A stretch of DNA of 64,000 nt from Porphyra umbilicalis. Lineage: Eukaryota; Rhodophyta; Bangiophyceae; Bangiales; Bangiaceae. The notes below the pieces were generated by a model. It saw only the letters and a list, made by a program, of their open reading frames with translations. It did no database searches and was not told where the DNA came from. Shown in pieces: positions 52,067-63,282 of this stretch. The translations under genes and the position numbers were made by a program. The DNA lies in assembly GCA_002049455.2 (NCBI GenBank), contig KV918897.1:1-64000 (forward strand), in the 5' to 3' direction. Every line of letters starts with the position of its first letter. The first letter of the stretch is position 1.

Positions 52067-54021
52067 GGGTGTTGCCGTGCGCGTGGTTGTCTTGTCTGTC
52101 ATTGCTTTCGAGTGTAGGTTGTCGGGGGCTGGTTCGTCATTCTGGGTACGTAGTAATGTAGTCATCTACCTCAATGGGGACCACGTCGTTTTTGACCAAG
52201 TCATCTCAAAGGGATGATCGTGGCGCTGCAGAGACGTTGTCCACATGGATGCACGAACGCAGCGATCCAGCCGCAGATCACTGCGTCTTCCTATTGGAAC
52301 ATGAAGCAGTCGCGAGATGCGGGCAACCTGCTCGACGCCACGAACTGAGGTGCTGCACGCTTGGCCGTTGCATGCTGGCCGTTCATTGCCGAGAACACGC
52401 AGTAGCTCACAACCACATTCTGTGCATCCTCGTGACTTCGTGTCATTCTCGAAAATATCAGGCAAGATCCAGGGGCCGTCCCGAGGACAAAAAGTAACCC
52501 GCCAGCTGAAAAGGAAGTCGTTCTTGTCCATTTTAGCGGATCGCGGAATAGCTGCCTCATGCTGACGCTCAGTGCATTTCACAGAAGAGTGCGGAGGTAC
52601 TTTGCGGCGCTTCTGAAGCGAGATTCTCGTGGATTGGTACCACATATTGGTGCACGCGAGTACTTTCTATAGATTGTGATCGACTTCGTTGCGCCCGTGT
52701 GCATCGTCTCGGTGCTTTGCGCCTACGTTTGCCGCCACCGGGCGCCCACTGAACTGCTGCGAGTGTGCCACTGAACTGCTGCGAGTGTGATGGATAGGAA
52801 GACGATGCAACGGTATCTCTCTGTAGTCGTACATGCTTGTAGCTTCCGATAGACTCGGGCGCACCGAGATGCGTGAAGTGAAGCGATTGTTTGATGCGTT
52901 TTTGCAGCAGGAAACGATGAGCACTCGATGAAGCGGAGACGGCTGCTTCGTGTGCAGGAGCGCATTCGGCATTTCCCGCGGTAGTGACGTCAGGTGCCCG
53001 GGGGTTTCATTTCATACCGCGCGGTACAGGGCAACGTCCCCTCTTATGGCGAGGGCAACCTTCACATTCCGTATTGCGCAGCTCCCGTAAGCTTCCGCAG
53101 TATGAGGCCACACGTATTTGCGCGCGAAGCGGACGGTGTGTCTTGCCTTCACAGCCGTGCTCTTTAGCCCTGTGGGCAGGGTTCATACAGAAGTGCCAGA
53201 TTTCGGGTGGTGTAAGCCACATGCGTGGGGGCTACGTTCCTGACTTGGAGTTGCACACTTCGCAGCCATTTTTCAGTCAACTCTGCTGCCTGAACCGTTG
53301 GGTAAAGAGCGCTGCTGGCTTGTTATGTCGGGAGCTGGAGCGGGTGACAGATGAAAATCTGTCCGGATCGCTTCCGACATGCAAGAAACTTTCACTTGAG
53401 ACGGGATCAGCTCGTTTTTCAGTAGTGCGCTCGTGGCGATTCGGCGAGATCTGATGACGGCGCATTCGTGGCCACAGAGAATCTGATGGCGAGCGATCAC
53501 CGCAGGGACAGTCAGACCTGGGGGTCGCATGTCGCGTGGGCGGACGAGAGAGGGAACGCAGTCAACTGTGCGGCGGTGAGGCACGCGGTTTTCTCTCGGC
53601 ACTGACGTCTACGATGGCATGTGTTCTGCATGTGCTTGCGCAAGGTCTCTTCAGATGTCTCAGCGTTGCACGATGGTCACGCTGTGAGTTTCTGCGTGAC
53701 AGGAGTATTCGTTGAGGCAGGCGCGGACTCACTGTGCTGGACCACTCTTGACGGCATGTTTGCTTGGTTCACTGTGCGTGTCATGGGCGATCGCTGCTAC
53801 TCTGGCACTCCAAACTGTCTGCGCTCGTTGTCTTTCGTGGATCTCGTTTGGCCGCTAACACGCTTCTTCCATTGTCTTGTTGCTTTCCGTTTTTCTTGAT
53901 CGCCCTGTGCATGACTGTGAGAAACGTGCTTGTCAAGTGACCGCAGGCTGTGTCTTACGTGTAGCTGCCGTCGAGGGCATCAACAGCCGCCGCTGGCCCT
54001 ATCGCATTCAACAGCGTCCCC
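52067..54021. other. no supported gene
   Basis: Moderate-GC DNA with short frames only, apart from a small tandem duplication at 52,746-52,789. Confidence 0.55.
52746..52789. repeat. 22-bp tandem duplication
   Basis: CCACTGAACTGCTGCGAGTG plus TG, twice in a row without mismatch. Confidence 0.9.
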
Positions 54022-55265
54022 CTAATTGACGGTGGCGGCGGCGGCTGTACAGCAGCTACCCTCAGTGCGACGCCTTCCCTGGCGGATGTAGTGGGCGCTG
54101 CGCCAATGGTTTTGTGGTTTGGTTCCCTGGGTGGCATTTGGAGCTGCTGCCCTCGCAGGGGCTGAAAAATAGCGACGTGATAGAGCGAGCGCCGATGTCG
54201 AGCTCGTCGTAACGATACCTGTAGACACGGTATCTCCTTGAGCACGTTCTTTGTCGAGAGCATAGATGCGGGGTGGGGGGCTCGTGGATGTGGAGCTCGT
54301 CTCGGGCGGCACGCTCCACGCAGCCAGTCCCCGCAGCCAGTGCTGGTTCACACCAGGCCACTCCCAGCACAAGTTCTGTACCACTTTGACACCCGTTGTA
54401 CACAGTTTTTTGGTGATGCCAGGAATCGCCGCGGCCGCCGCTGCACCTGAGGGGCACGGCGGAGGCGTGCACGCGTTTGATTCGGGACAGCGACGACGGG
54501 CAAAGGGAGACAACATACGGCCGAGACGTTCGTGAAAGGACATTTAGCTTCTGATGTGAAAGCGGCAGAGCCTTTACGGTCACCAGCCCGCATGTACGCC
54601 GAATAACAGAGAGGGCGACGGCTGGACGAATTCTTACGAGCGAACGCCCGACGCCACAGACGCACCCACATGAGGGGCACCAAGGCGCTGTCGGCGTCGC
54701 TGTCTTCGGCCTGTACGAACCCACCGACGATGAGAACAGCGTTTGGCGGGAATGTTGTGGATGTGATGCCGACGAGCGCGATGAGAGCGAAGGGGTCGTG
54801 GCAGGGGCTGTCGTCGCCGCTGGCGCACGGCCTGCTAGACGGCAACGACTGTCACATCTAGCAGATTATAAAGGTGCGCGGCATGTACATGGATGTGCAC
54901 TCTCAGCTGCTGCAGACGAGCGAACTCGGCGGGCAGGTGCTGTCCGCGGAGTCGTCGTCGGCCAGCACGAAGCTGCCCTCGCCGGCGTCGGTCAACCCTC
55001 CGGCGGTGGGCTCCGAAGCGACGGGCGGGATGTCGGTTGAGAACTGCTTCTCCAGCACCATCAGGGAGTCGCTGGAGAAAGGTGCACCTGGACATGGGCG
55101 TCCACCTCCACGTTGAGCCGGCCGATGGCACGAGCCTGCGCACCCAGGAGTTGGCGGCGACCAAGAGCGGCAACATGAAGGGCGATTTTGTGTTGGAAAA
55201 GGAGAATGTGGGCAAAACGAAACGCCGTAGGAGCAGTCGCCGCATTTCTTTTGTCCAAAGGTCAT
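54022..55265 (-). pseudogene. degenerate minus-strand coding remnant, unrecognised
   Basis: Protein-like segments occur in different minus-strand frames in order: FVLPTFSFSNTKSPFMLPLL (about 55,200), DSLMVLEKQFSTDIPP and GEGSFVLADDDSADS (about 55,060-54,930), AVLIVGGFVQAEDSDADSAL (about 54,720) and GITKKLCTTGVKVVQNLCWE (about 54,400). Frame changes and stops between them suggest a decayed gene or an intron-rich gene I cannot resolve. No family recognised. Confidence 0.3.
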
Positions 55266-55559
55266 CCACTGAGTCTAGCGCGGCAGTAGCAAGCGACTCT
55301 ATGAACAGAGATCAAAAACGAACAGCGATACAATGGTACAAGAAAAAGAGGGGGATTCCACGACGACACACCCAGGCAAAAGCAAGAAATATGACCACAA
55401 CGAGACACGCGAGCGGGTGAATACCGCGGGTGCATCGTGGACTGCTGCCGCGACGACAGCACGAGTGGGTCCCATGAGCGCAACGATACTGGTGAAGCGA
55501 CTGCTCAAGCAAGGATGGTTGGAGCGATGTTGATGGTGCAACTGACGACGACCTAGGGG

Positions 55560-55800
55560 GCAACGACAATGGTAGGAGCGACGACGATGGTGGGAGCGAC
55601 GGCGACTGTGGGAGCGACGGCGATGGTGGGAGCGACAGCAACGGCGAGACCGACGACGGTTGTTGGAGTGATGACAATGGTGAAAGCGAGAGCGGAGGTG
55701 AGGCAGATGACGTTTGTTGGGGCGACGACGATGGTGGGAGCGACGATCGTATCACGACCCACGGGGATGGGAAGAGCGCGGACATCAACGGAGGCGGTGT
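55560..55800. repeat. 18-bp-type minisatellite (GATGGTGGGAGCGAC)
   Basis: Degenerate repeats of GATGGTGGGAGCGACG in steps of about 18 bp. A relative lies at 57,117-57,290. Confidence 0.7.
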
Positions 55801-55880
55801 ACGACAATTGAAAAACAGGCATGTGAGAATGACAGCAAGGGGAGTAGAGACCAGGGGCTGAGGTGGATAAAGTTGAGCTA

Positions 55881-55911
55881 GATATATCCGCACAGTATAC
55901 TCGGATATATC
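55881..55911. repeat. AT-rich DNA hairpin
   Basis: Perfect 10-bp arms GATATATCCG and CGGATATATC around an 11-nt centre. Confidence 0.8.
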
Positions 55912-56523
55912 CAGATTCACGCCGTAGCTGCGTATTCTTAATGTACTCTGTCCATGCACCGACGATTATAATGTGCCTTAATAACTCTCTGAGGTCAGGA
56001 TATAATGTAATCAGAGTGGCGATACTTTGCCTGAGTTTATCCGACTCCCGGAATCGGCTGTGCGCTACAACAACAGTCTGGGGCAGCCCTTGCGACGCCG
56101 CAGGCGAACAAGATGCCAATGTTGGCTACCAGATATGCGATAGGGGCTGGACCTTCGCAACTAAGAGAGAAATGTGTCTGGCACACCTGAGCCGGATGCC
56201 CGGACCACGACGTTAAGGTGTTTGGGTATCCGCAGCATGATCCTATCCCCTTCGCGTAAGGAGCAGCCCTGCCGCCCTGCTTCTCGTCGCATAAAAACTG
56301 CGCCTCTTTGCTGTCACAACACCCTCCAGCGTCGACCACTGTTGCACCCCGACGAGCGCTCATCGTGACTTGGAGAGCACTGCCCGCAGCACCACAAATC
56401 TTTCTGTGTCCGACAACGAGATTGTAGCTTTTAGTTTGCACGCTGGAATTGTGCAGGTACACCATACCACTCCAGTTTCCCAGGAGATTGAGACCACCTC
56501 AAAACGTACGTTGGCTGGCGCTA

Positions 56524-56821
56524 GTGTCTATTCTACCGCAATCGGGCATCAAATGATGCCCGTTTGGGCATCAAATGATGCACCCTCTCCCAGGGCCAGA
56601 AAACGACGGTTCTACCCCCCCTGTTGAGGCAACTGAAGCACCCCCCGTTTGTATCTACAGCATATTGGCTGGGATCTCCCCCAAGAATAACAAGGCATCG
56701 CTGAGTCCGTTTCTGCTGTCGAAAAGAGCGTCAGAGGTCGGGAAGTACGAAAACGAGCGCTCCGAAAATGGGCATCATTTGATGCGATTCGCATCAAATG
56801 ATGCTACGGTAGAATAGACAC
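56524..56821. mobile_element. 298-bp TA-flanked inverted-repeat element
   Basis: Terminal inverted repeats GTGTCTATTCTACCG (56,524-56,538) and reverse complement (56,807-56,821), with TA on both sides (56,522-56,523; 56,822-56,823). Subterminal hairpins GCATCA-aa-TGATGC occur twice near the left end and related ones twice near the right. No internal gene. Confidence 0.85.
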
Positions 56822-57116
56822 TAGACTGTGTTGGCGGCGTCGTCGGACAACCTCTCGTTGGTACATGCGTCGATCCCTATTTGCGCAGCAGTGTCCTCCT
56901 ACGGAATATACTCACTCTAGGTACACAGATTATAATCGAAATCGGAGCAATAACATATCCGAATATAATGCTGATTCTGAATCCGACCGACGAGGTCAGA
57001 TCCGAATCCAGATACATGATATCATCAAAAACTCAAATCTGAGTGCACGTCAGCGCAACTGGAGTATATTCAGATTCTATGAAAAGTGACAGATTCAAAA
57101 GCCCCTGGTAGAGACG

Positions 57117-57290
57117 ACAATGATGGGAGCGAGGACCGCGGGAACGAGGAGGAAGGCATTGCGGGCGAGGGGGGCGAAAACGGTTGTAGGAGCAAGGATG
57201 GTGGGCGCGAGAACGGTGGGAGCGAGGATGGTGGGATCGGGGGTCGAGGGGGCGACGCCGGCGGTGGTAGCCATGACCATGCGTGCGGCG
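57117..57290. repeat. minisatellite related to 55,560-55,800
   Basis: Degenerate GATGGTGGGAGCGAGGA repeats. Confidence 0.6.
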
Positions 57291-58752
57291 ATTGCCAGAA
57301 CTCTTACGCGTCTGGCTGGGGTGATGACCGTCCCAGCCCAGAGCGTGCCTCAAATTCAGTTCGGATTCTGCTCAGCCACCGACCCGAGATCGAGATCATC
57401 GGAAGATGCATATTTTTTTGAACTGCGCTTGCACTTCGGCAAGTTCGGACATGCTTCAGTTTTGAGACCGAGCAAGCATCCCCGACACTCACTCCGTGGT
57501 TGAACACGGTCCCGTTGGGTATGACTGAAACAAAATGTGTCCTGGTGGGACATCGGCATTCTCATAATTCAGACTCGGTTTGCTTCGGCTGGCAACGTTC
57601 GGAATCCAAGGCGATGCGATTTATCTGGGAATGGACGTGTGTCGTCGTTTTACCTCATGAACCGCTCACGCATCGAGGCGCCTTATCTGCTCATTCGGGT
57701 ATGCCCTGCTCCTATACTGGCTGATTGCCAAGAACTTCATGAATGAGGGGCACATACCCTTGCTCGGTGCCATGCTCGGCTCTGCTGCGCAATCAAGACG
57801 GCATCTCTTGGGTGGTATGCTCACAGAGAAACGTGTACGCAGTTAAAAGTGGCAAGAAGACACTGAGACGGAATCACGCCGCCATCACCCTGCATTCGCC
57901 GCATTCTTCGCCGCGTACTTGGCGGCAGCCGGCATGGTTGGCTCTTGGAGCACCACCCATTCCGGGGTATGCTGCTGTCAGCGAAAACGGCGGTTGTGCA
58001 TGCTTCTTGGAGAGTGAGCTCGTTCAGAACCAAGGACCACCGGAGGTACAGATGTCACCAATCGTTTGCATGCGGCTGGAGAGCGCTGGCGCATGGGCGT
58101 GACGCGTGGTCTGCTGCGCGAGCGACAAGATGATATCAACTACCCTATTTCATGGCCTTTACGAGTAGTTCAGCTGGACGTTGACGCCGAACGACCGACG
58201 TCGTCTGAACAATGCTGATGCACGCGTCATGTAATTTCTGGCAATTCTTTGTCAGAACGTTCTTGTGGGAGACTACAACATGTCATACCGATAATGCAAA
58301 TGTTGCGAAGACTCCATATCTCGAGGTGATCACCATCCTGCGGCTGGAAAATGCCATCGCCGCCCGAAACACCCCAATCGTGTGAGGGTACCGTGTCGGC
58401 GCCACATCGTGCGGCACGCAGCGTCTTCGTCGCTGTGCACGACGACGCCGTCCTTGGGCGGCTCCTCTTCGCCCGTCCCATCCACATTGACGACACCCAA
58501 GCCGTCTGCTCCCCGCCATCGGCTTTGACAGCACGCAGTCCCCACTTCTGGCCGGTGCCGACCAGTTCCCGCAGCCTCCGCACGCGGTCGACTGCTCCCC
58601 GCTGGTGGGGCCCCAGACGCACCTGAATTGGGCGCCGTCGGCGTGGCCCGGCACGCCCCGCCGTCACAACCTGCGACGGCTGCCCTCGCGACTGCGCGTG
58701 TCCCACGCGCGGGAGGCAACCAGCATCTACCAACTTCTACACGCCGCGGAGA

Positions 58753-59778
58753 ATGTTCTCCGAGATGCAACGGCTGCACGGGCTGGACCTTGTTCAGGAG
58801 GGCTACGGGTGGGAGGAGGCGGCGCTGATCATTGGTTGCTCACAGCATTCACTACGTCGTTGGCACGCATGCTTCATGGCTTCGGGTAGTGTTTGGCAAA
58901 ATCCTGAGCTGCAAAACCGGCACGGCGACGCCGCGCTGGGCAATGACGACTTGCGGCACGCCATTCTTACCCTAGTCGAGGCGGAGCCGGCCGCATTTTT
59001 GCGCGACCACGTGGACCTACTTGTGCGGCTCAGCCTCCACTACCCCGCCGTCGACCACCGGTACGTCAGCGCCTCCACCGTGCACCGAGTGCTGCGGAAC
59101 AACGGATACACTCGCAAGAAGGTGGAGCGACTCTTCATCGAGCGGTCAGAGGAGGCGCAGCGGGAGCTGGCCGAGGTGCTTCTAGACGTGCCCATGCGAT
59201 GCCTGGTGAGCGTCGACGAGACGCACACGGATGGCGGCGACGTGTTTCGTCGCTTTGGGCGCTCGCCAAACGGCGTGCGCTGCGAGCTGCTGGATCGCGA
59301 CCCTCGCTCTGTGCCAAGCACCAGTACTATGATGGGCGTGTCCATGACGCGGGGCGTCATTTGGTCGCAGACGGTGGTGCTGCCGCCAGCGCAGACGGCC
59401 GATGACTGGCGCTTGTTCTTGCAATGCCTAGGCGAGCAGATGAACAGCTACGTGCCTGGCTTGCCCTGGGACGTCCAGCCCGACGCGTGCGTAGTGCTGT
59501 ACGACAACGCCGGCATTCATGACCTCCATTCTGATGAGTTTATGAACGCCAACGGCATGTACCACGTCCGCCTGTCGGCGTACTCGCCCAATCTCATGCC
59601 GATTGAGGGCGTCTTCAGCGAGCTCAAGAAACACGTCAGGGAGCTCGTCTACCACAACGCCAACTACCTTGACAAGCCGCGGCAGCTCATGGCTGCCGCT
59701 ACTTGCTTGCTCACCCTCCCGCAGATTGCTGGCCAGTTTACTCGGGTGTCAAACAAGCTGGCTGCGTTGCTCAACTAA
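58753..59778 (+). CDS. IS630/Tc1-mariner-like transposase, intact frame
   Basis: 341 residues from ATG at 58,753. The N-terminal ~110 residues hold a helix-turn-helix (EEAALIIGCSQHSLRRWHAC) and a second winged part (SASTVHRVLRNNGYTRKKVER). The DDE core is complete: D155 in VSVDETHTDGGD with FRRFGRSP, D251 in LYDNAGIH, and E285 in SAYSPNLMPIEGVFSELK, with 33 residues between the last two. This enzyme would cut and paste elements into TA dinucleotides, as flank the three small inverted-repeat elements in this window. I found no terminal inverted repeats around the gene itself, so it may be an immobilised or domesticated copy. Confidence 0.9.
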   Translation: MFSEMQRLHGLDLVQEGYGWEEAALIIGCSQHSLRRWHACFMASGSVWQNPELQNRHGDAALGNDDLRHAILTLVEAEPAAFLRDHVDLLVRLSLHYPAVDHRYVSASTVHRVLRNNGYTRKKVERLFIERSEEAQRELAEVLLDVPMRCLVSVDETHTDGGDVFRRFGRSPNGVRCELLDRDPRSVPSTSTMMGVSMTRGVIWSQTVVLPPAQTADDWRLFLQCLGEQMNSYVPGLPWDVQPDACVVLYDNAGIHDLHSDEFMNANGMYHVRLSAYSPNLMPIEGVFSELKKHVRELVYHNANYLDKPRQLMAAATCLLTLPQIAGQFTRVSNKLAALLN

Positions 59779-60159
59779 TTGGAGCTGGCGAAAGGGTGCG
59801 TGTGTGTTATGTACGCGGCGGGTGCCAGGACATGGGCGCGCCGTGGGAGCCGCGAGTGGGACTCATTTGCCGTCATCGACGTTGGAGGGCGCGTCGAGCG
59901 CCTGTCTCTGCTTGTTCTCGGGTCTTGGGGATATCAGGGTTGGTGGGGAAGGAGAAGCCAATGGAGACGGGTGCCGTCCGGGTTTTTTGTTGATTACATT
60001 TCCATCCACTCCCTTCGTAATACCTCTGTTGGCGGATAGTGATCACCGCGGGGCGCCGCAGCCGTCATCCGCCGCGGCGGCGGCCGGCTCCCAGTGGGGC
60101 GGCCGAAGTGGGTGGCGCCCACCGCCGAGCTGCTGGTGCCGCCGCGCCTGCCGCTGCCG
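59779..60159. other. 3' flank of the transposase gene
   Basis: No gene or inverted repeat recognised before the satellite begins. Confidence 0.5.
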
Positions 60160-61044
60160 CCGCCGCCGCCACTGCCACAGTTGCCACCGCCGCCGCCGCT
60201 GCCACCGCCTCTGCCGCCGGCACCGCCACCGCCACCACCACCGCCGCTGCTGCTGTTGCCGACGCGGTGGGCGGCGGTGGCACGCCCGCCGCTTGCTGCC
60301 ACAGCTGCTACCGCCGCCGCCGCTGCCACCGCCTCCGCCGCCGCCGCCGCCACCGCCACCACCACCGCCGCTGCTGCTGCTGCCGACGCGGCGGGCGGCG
60401 GTGGCTTGCCCGCTGCTTGCTGCCAAAGCTGCTACCGCCGCCGCCGCTGCCACCGCCTCCGCCGCCGGCACCGCCACCGCCACCACCACCGCCGCTGCTG
60501 CTGTTGCCGACGCGGTGGGCGGCGATGGCTCGCCCGCCGCCTGCTGCCACAGCTGCTACCGCCGCCGCCGCTGCCACCGCCTCATCCGTCGGCACCGCCA
60601 CCGCCACCACCACCGCCGCTGCTGCTGTTGCCGACGCGGTGGGCGGCGGTGGCACGCCCGCCGCTTGCTGCCACAGCTGCTACCGCCGCCGCCGCTGCCA
60701 CCGCCTCCGCCGCCGCCACCGCCACCGTCACCACCACCGCCGCTGCTGCTGCTGCCGACGCGGCGGGCGTCGGTGGCTTGCCCGCTGCTTGCTGCCACAG
60801 CTGCTACCGCCGCCGCCGCTGCCACCGCCTCCGCCGCCGCCACCGCCACCCCCACCACCACCACCGCTGCTGCTGCTGCCGACGCGGTGGGCGGCGGTGG
60901 CACGCCCGCTGCCTGCTGCCACAGCTGCTACCGCCGCCGCCGCTGCCACCGCCTCCGCCGCTGCCACCGCCACCGCCACCACCACCGCCGCTGCTGCTGT
61001 TGCCGACGCGGCGGGCGGCGGTGGCACGCCCGCTGCTACCGGAG
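60160..61044. repeat. 124-bp GC-rich tandem repeat, about 7 copies
   Basis: The landmark (GCC)ACAGCTGCTACC recurs at 60,177 (variant), 60,301, 60,425, 60,549, 60,673, 60,797 and 60,921, always 124 bp apart. Since 124 is one more than a multiple of three, each frame reads all three phases in turn; long open frames across it on both strands are an artefact of its stop-free composition. Confidence 0.92.
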
Positions 61045-61798
61045 CCACCGTATCCGCCAGAGTGACCGCCGCCGGCCGTCGAGCGGGCGCCCACCAACCG
61101 CCCCTACGCCGTCGTGCCCGACATGATGGTCGGTCGGTGGCCAACCCCGCCAGGTGGAGCGGGGGGCAAAGACGAATCGCCGCCGTGGGGGGGGGGTGGC
61201 GGGGGATCCCCGAGCCAGTGGCGGATGCCCAGCGGGGTGGGGGGGGGGGGGGGGGGGATTGGAACACGGGGGTGAAAAGCGTGAGGAAGGGGAGAGTACA
61301 TGGGACAGAGATGCGCGGCGGGGGTGTCGGGTGCGAATGAGGTTAGAAGTTTTGGGCGGGGATGCGTTGCGAAAGTCTGTGGAGAGCGTCCTGGACATGG
61401 ATGGGCGAAGGTGCGTCCCAACCGCAAACTGCAAAACATGACGAATGTCACTTTCACGTGCATTCACGAGCGACATGGTGGTTTTTGAGCACCACGTCGC
61501 GCCACCGAGCGCCAGAACGAGGTCTCTCCAGCTGAACACCGTGAGAGCCATTTATGTTTTTAGTGACGAATCCAAGTTTGCGTCCGTATTCCACCGTTCC
61601 CAAGCTCCCACGTCCGAGCATGGCAACGAGCGACTTTGTGTGCAGGCACGCATCAGACTTTTTCGCCATCATCTCACGGCTGCCCAGCCCTCTCCCGAAA
61701 AGTTCGTGACGCACTCTCTCGTGTGTTGAAGCAGTTCAAAGGTTTGAGCGATCAGGTGCAGTGCAGAGGAGTTCCTCGGTGGGACTTGAGCTGTGCAG
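61045..61798. other. no supported gene
   Basis: GC-rich then mixed DNA with a G-run at 61,236-61,257. The right end may be an intron leading to the acceptor at 61,798. Confidence 0.5.
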
Positions 61799-62808
61799 GC
61801 CACGTCTTGGGCGTGGATCCGGCACTCAGATTTGAAGCCGAGGCGGCGGCGCTCGCCGCGCACGCGAACAAGGTGGAGGCCGCCGCCGTTGTGACGCGCG
61901 TGGAGGAGCTCCGTACCGCCGCAACGGCGGCGGCCGGCGGGGTGCTCCGCCGCGCCTCGGCGGCCGCCGAGAACGCGACAACGGCGACAGTGCGGGGGAT
62001 TGCCGACGGCGGGGCGGCGGCGGCAGCGGCGGCGCGCGCCGCGGCGGCCGCGTCGGCCAAGGCGGCGGCCGACGCGGCCGACGCGGCCGTTGTCGCGGCC
62101 GACGAGCGGCTGGCGCGCGTAAAGGCGGACACGGCGGCCGCGCTCGGCCGCGTGCGGGACTAGGTGGCGGCGGCGGCGGCGGACGAAGCCGCCGCCCGCG
62201 ACCGAGCGTACGCCGACGGCAAAGCCGCCGCCGCGGCGCGCGCGCGCTCCGCCGTCGCGACGCTGTCTCTCGACCCCCGGACGGCCGCGTGTCGGGAGCG
62301 CCTCGACGCGGTGGCCGACGCGGCGGCCACCCTCGCGTGGGCGGAAGCCGCCTTCGACGCCGCAGCCGCCGTTGGCGACGCGCGCGCGTCGCCGGCGGCG
62401 GCCGACGCGCTGCTGGCGTCGGCGGCGCTCGATGCGGCGGCGGCAGCCGGGCAGGCGCTGCTGGCGGTCGGCGGCGGCGCCGGCGGCGCCGGCGGCGGCG
62501 GCGGCGGCGGCGTCGGGGACGGCCTCCTCGGCGCCGTGACGGGGCAGCTGCCGCCGCCGGGCGTGGCCCTGTCGACCGCCGACCACCTGTGGCGGCGCTT
62601 TGACGACGCCGTGGCGCCCGCCGCCACCGCCGCCGCGCTCGTCACGTCGACGGTGGCGCCGGCGGCGGTGGCCGCGGCGGGCGCGATGCCGCCGCTCGGT
62701 CCTCGGTCGGCTGCCGACGGGGGTGTCGGCGGCGGCACGCTGGGGCTGTGGGCGCACCTCGTCGCGTCGGCGTTTTCGCAGCTCAAGCCCGCCGGCGGAA
62801 CGGTAGGC
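61799..62808 (+). pseudogene. MIC60/mitofilin-like gene fragment with an in-frame TAG
   Basis: MIC60 shapes mitochondrial crista junctions. Here an Ala/Glu/Arg-rich coiled coil (from about 61,800) leads into the mitofilin end domain: LPPPGVALSTADHLWRRFDD, then GGGTLGLWAHLVASAFSQLK (to about 62,795), matching the family pattern of L-P...G....L..RF followed by a Gly stretch, A-H and W/F-x-x-L-K. Coding bias is strong throughout, but a TAG at 62,161-62,163 interrupts the coiled coil in the same frame, the N-terminal mitochondrial signal and membrane helix are absent, and the usual last ~70 residues are missing. TGTGCAG|GCC at 61,798 could be an acceptor and AACG|GTAGGC at 62,805 a donor. So it is either a pseudogene or exons of a gene with one misread base. 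Confidence 0.55.
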
Positions 62809-63282
62809 GGCCACGCCGTGACGGCGGCATCATACGACAGCGCCCTCAGTGCCTACTCTGTCAGAGCCACGAACTGCTTCCCGGCGACGCCACGCAGCGC
62901 CGCACGTCCTCTTCGTGCATTCACGCGGGCGTGCAGCCTTAATTATCTCATGGCGCCACAAAGCCGCTGAGGCACCTACGACCGGCTGAGTTAACGGGTG
63001 TTATTCGATACAGGGAGAAGAAACGCAATCGCTTTGTAGCCTGGTATGACGCACCAACCGGTCGCGTGCGGGCGCAATTCTTGCCCACCTACATGGTCGC
63101 AAAGACTAGAACAGACAGGATGGAGAGAACCGAGAAGCGGTCCATGACTCTGTCCTGAATACACTACGGCAAGTCTAGAAGATTCCAGACGTGGGAAGTC
63201 TCCACTCACGCAAAACACGGCCTGCCACAACGCGGCTCGGCGACTATGCTGCCGCGCAAAAAGGCGCACCAATGTGTGCTAC
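62809..63282. other. intergenic, no gene seen
   Basis: No coding frame with support; the last exon expected for MIC60 was not found here. Confidence 0.5.

Larger units (their letters stand above)
55266..58752. other. lower-GC region with minisatellites and a MITE, no supported gene
   Basis: Includes some of the most AT-rich DNA in the window (55,860-57,080), two related minisatellites, an AT-rich hairpin and an inverted-repeat element, listed separately. 57,300-58,750 shows nothing recognisable. Confidence 0.5.

Noticed and set aside
60039-61340. Large Pro/Ala-rich open frames on both strands
   Set aside because: They are readings of the 124-bp satellite, whose period cycles through all phases.
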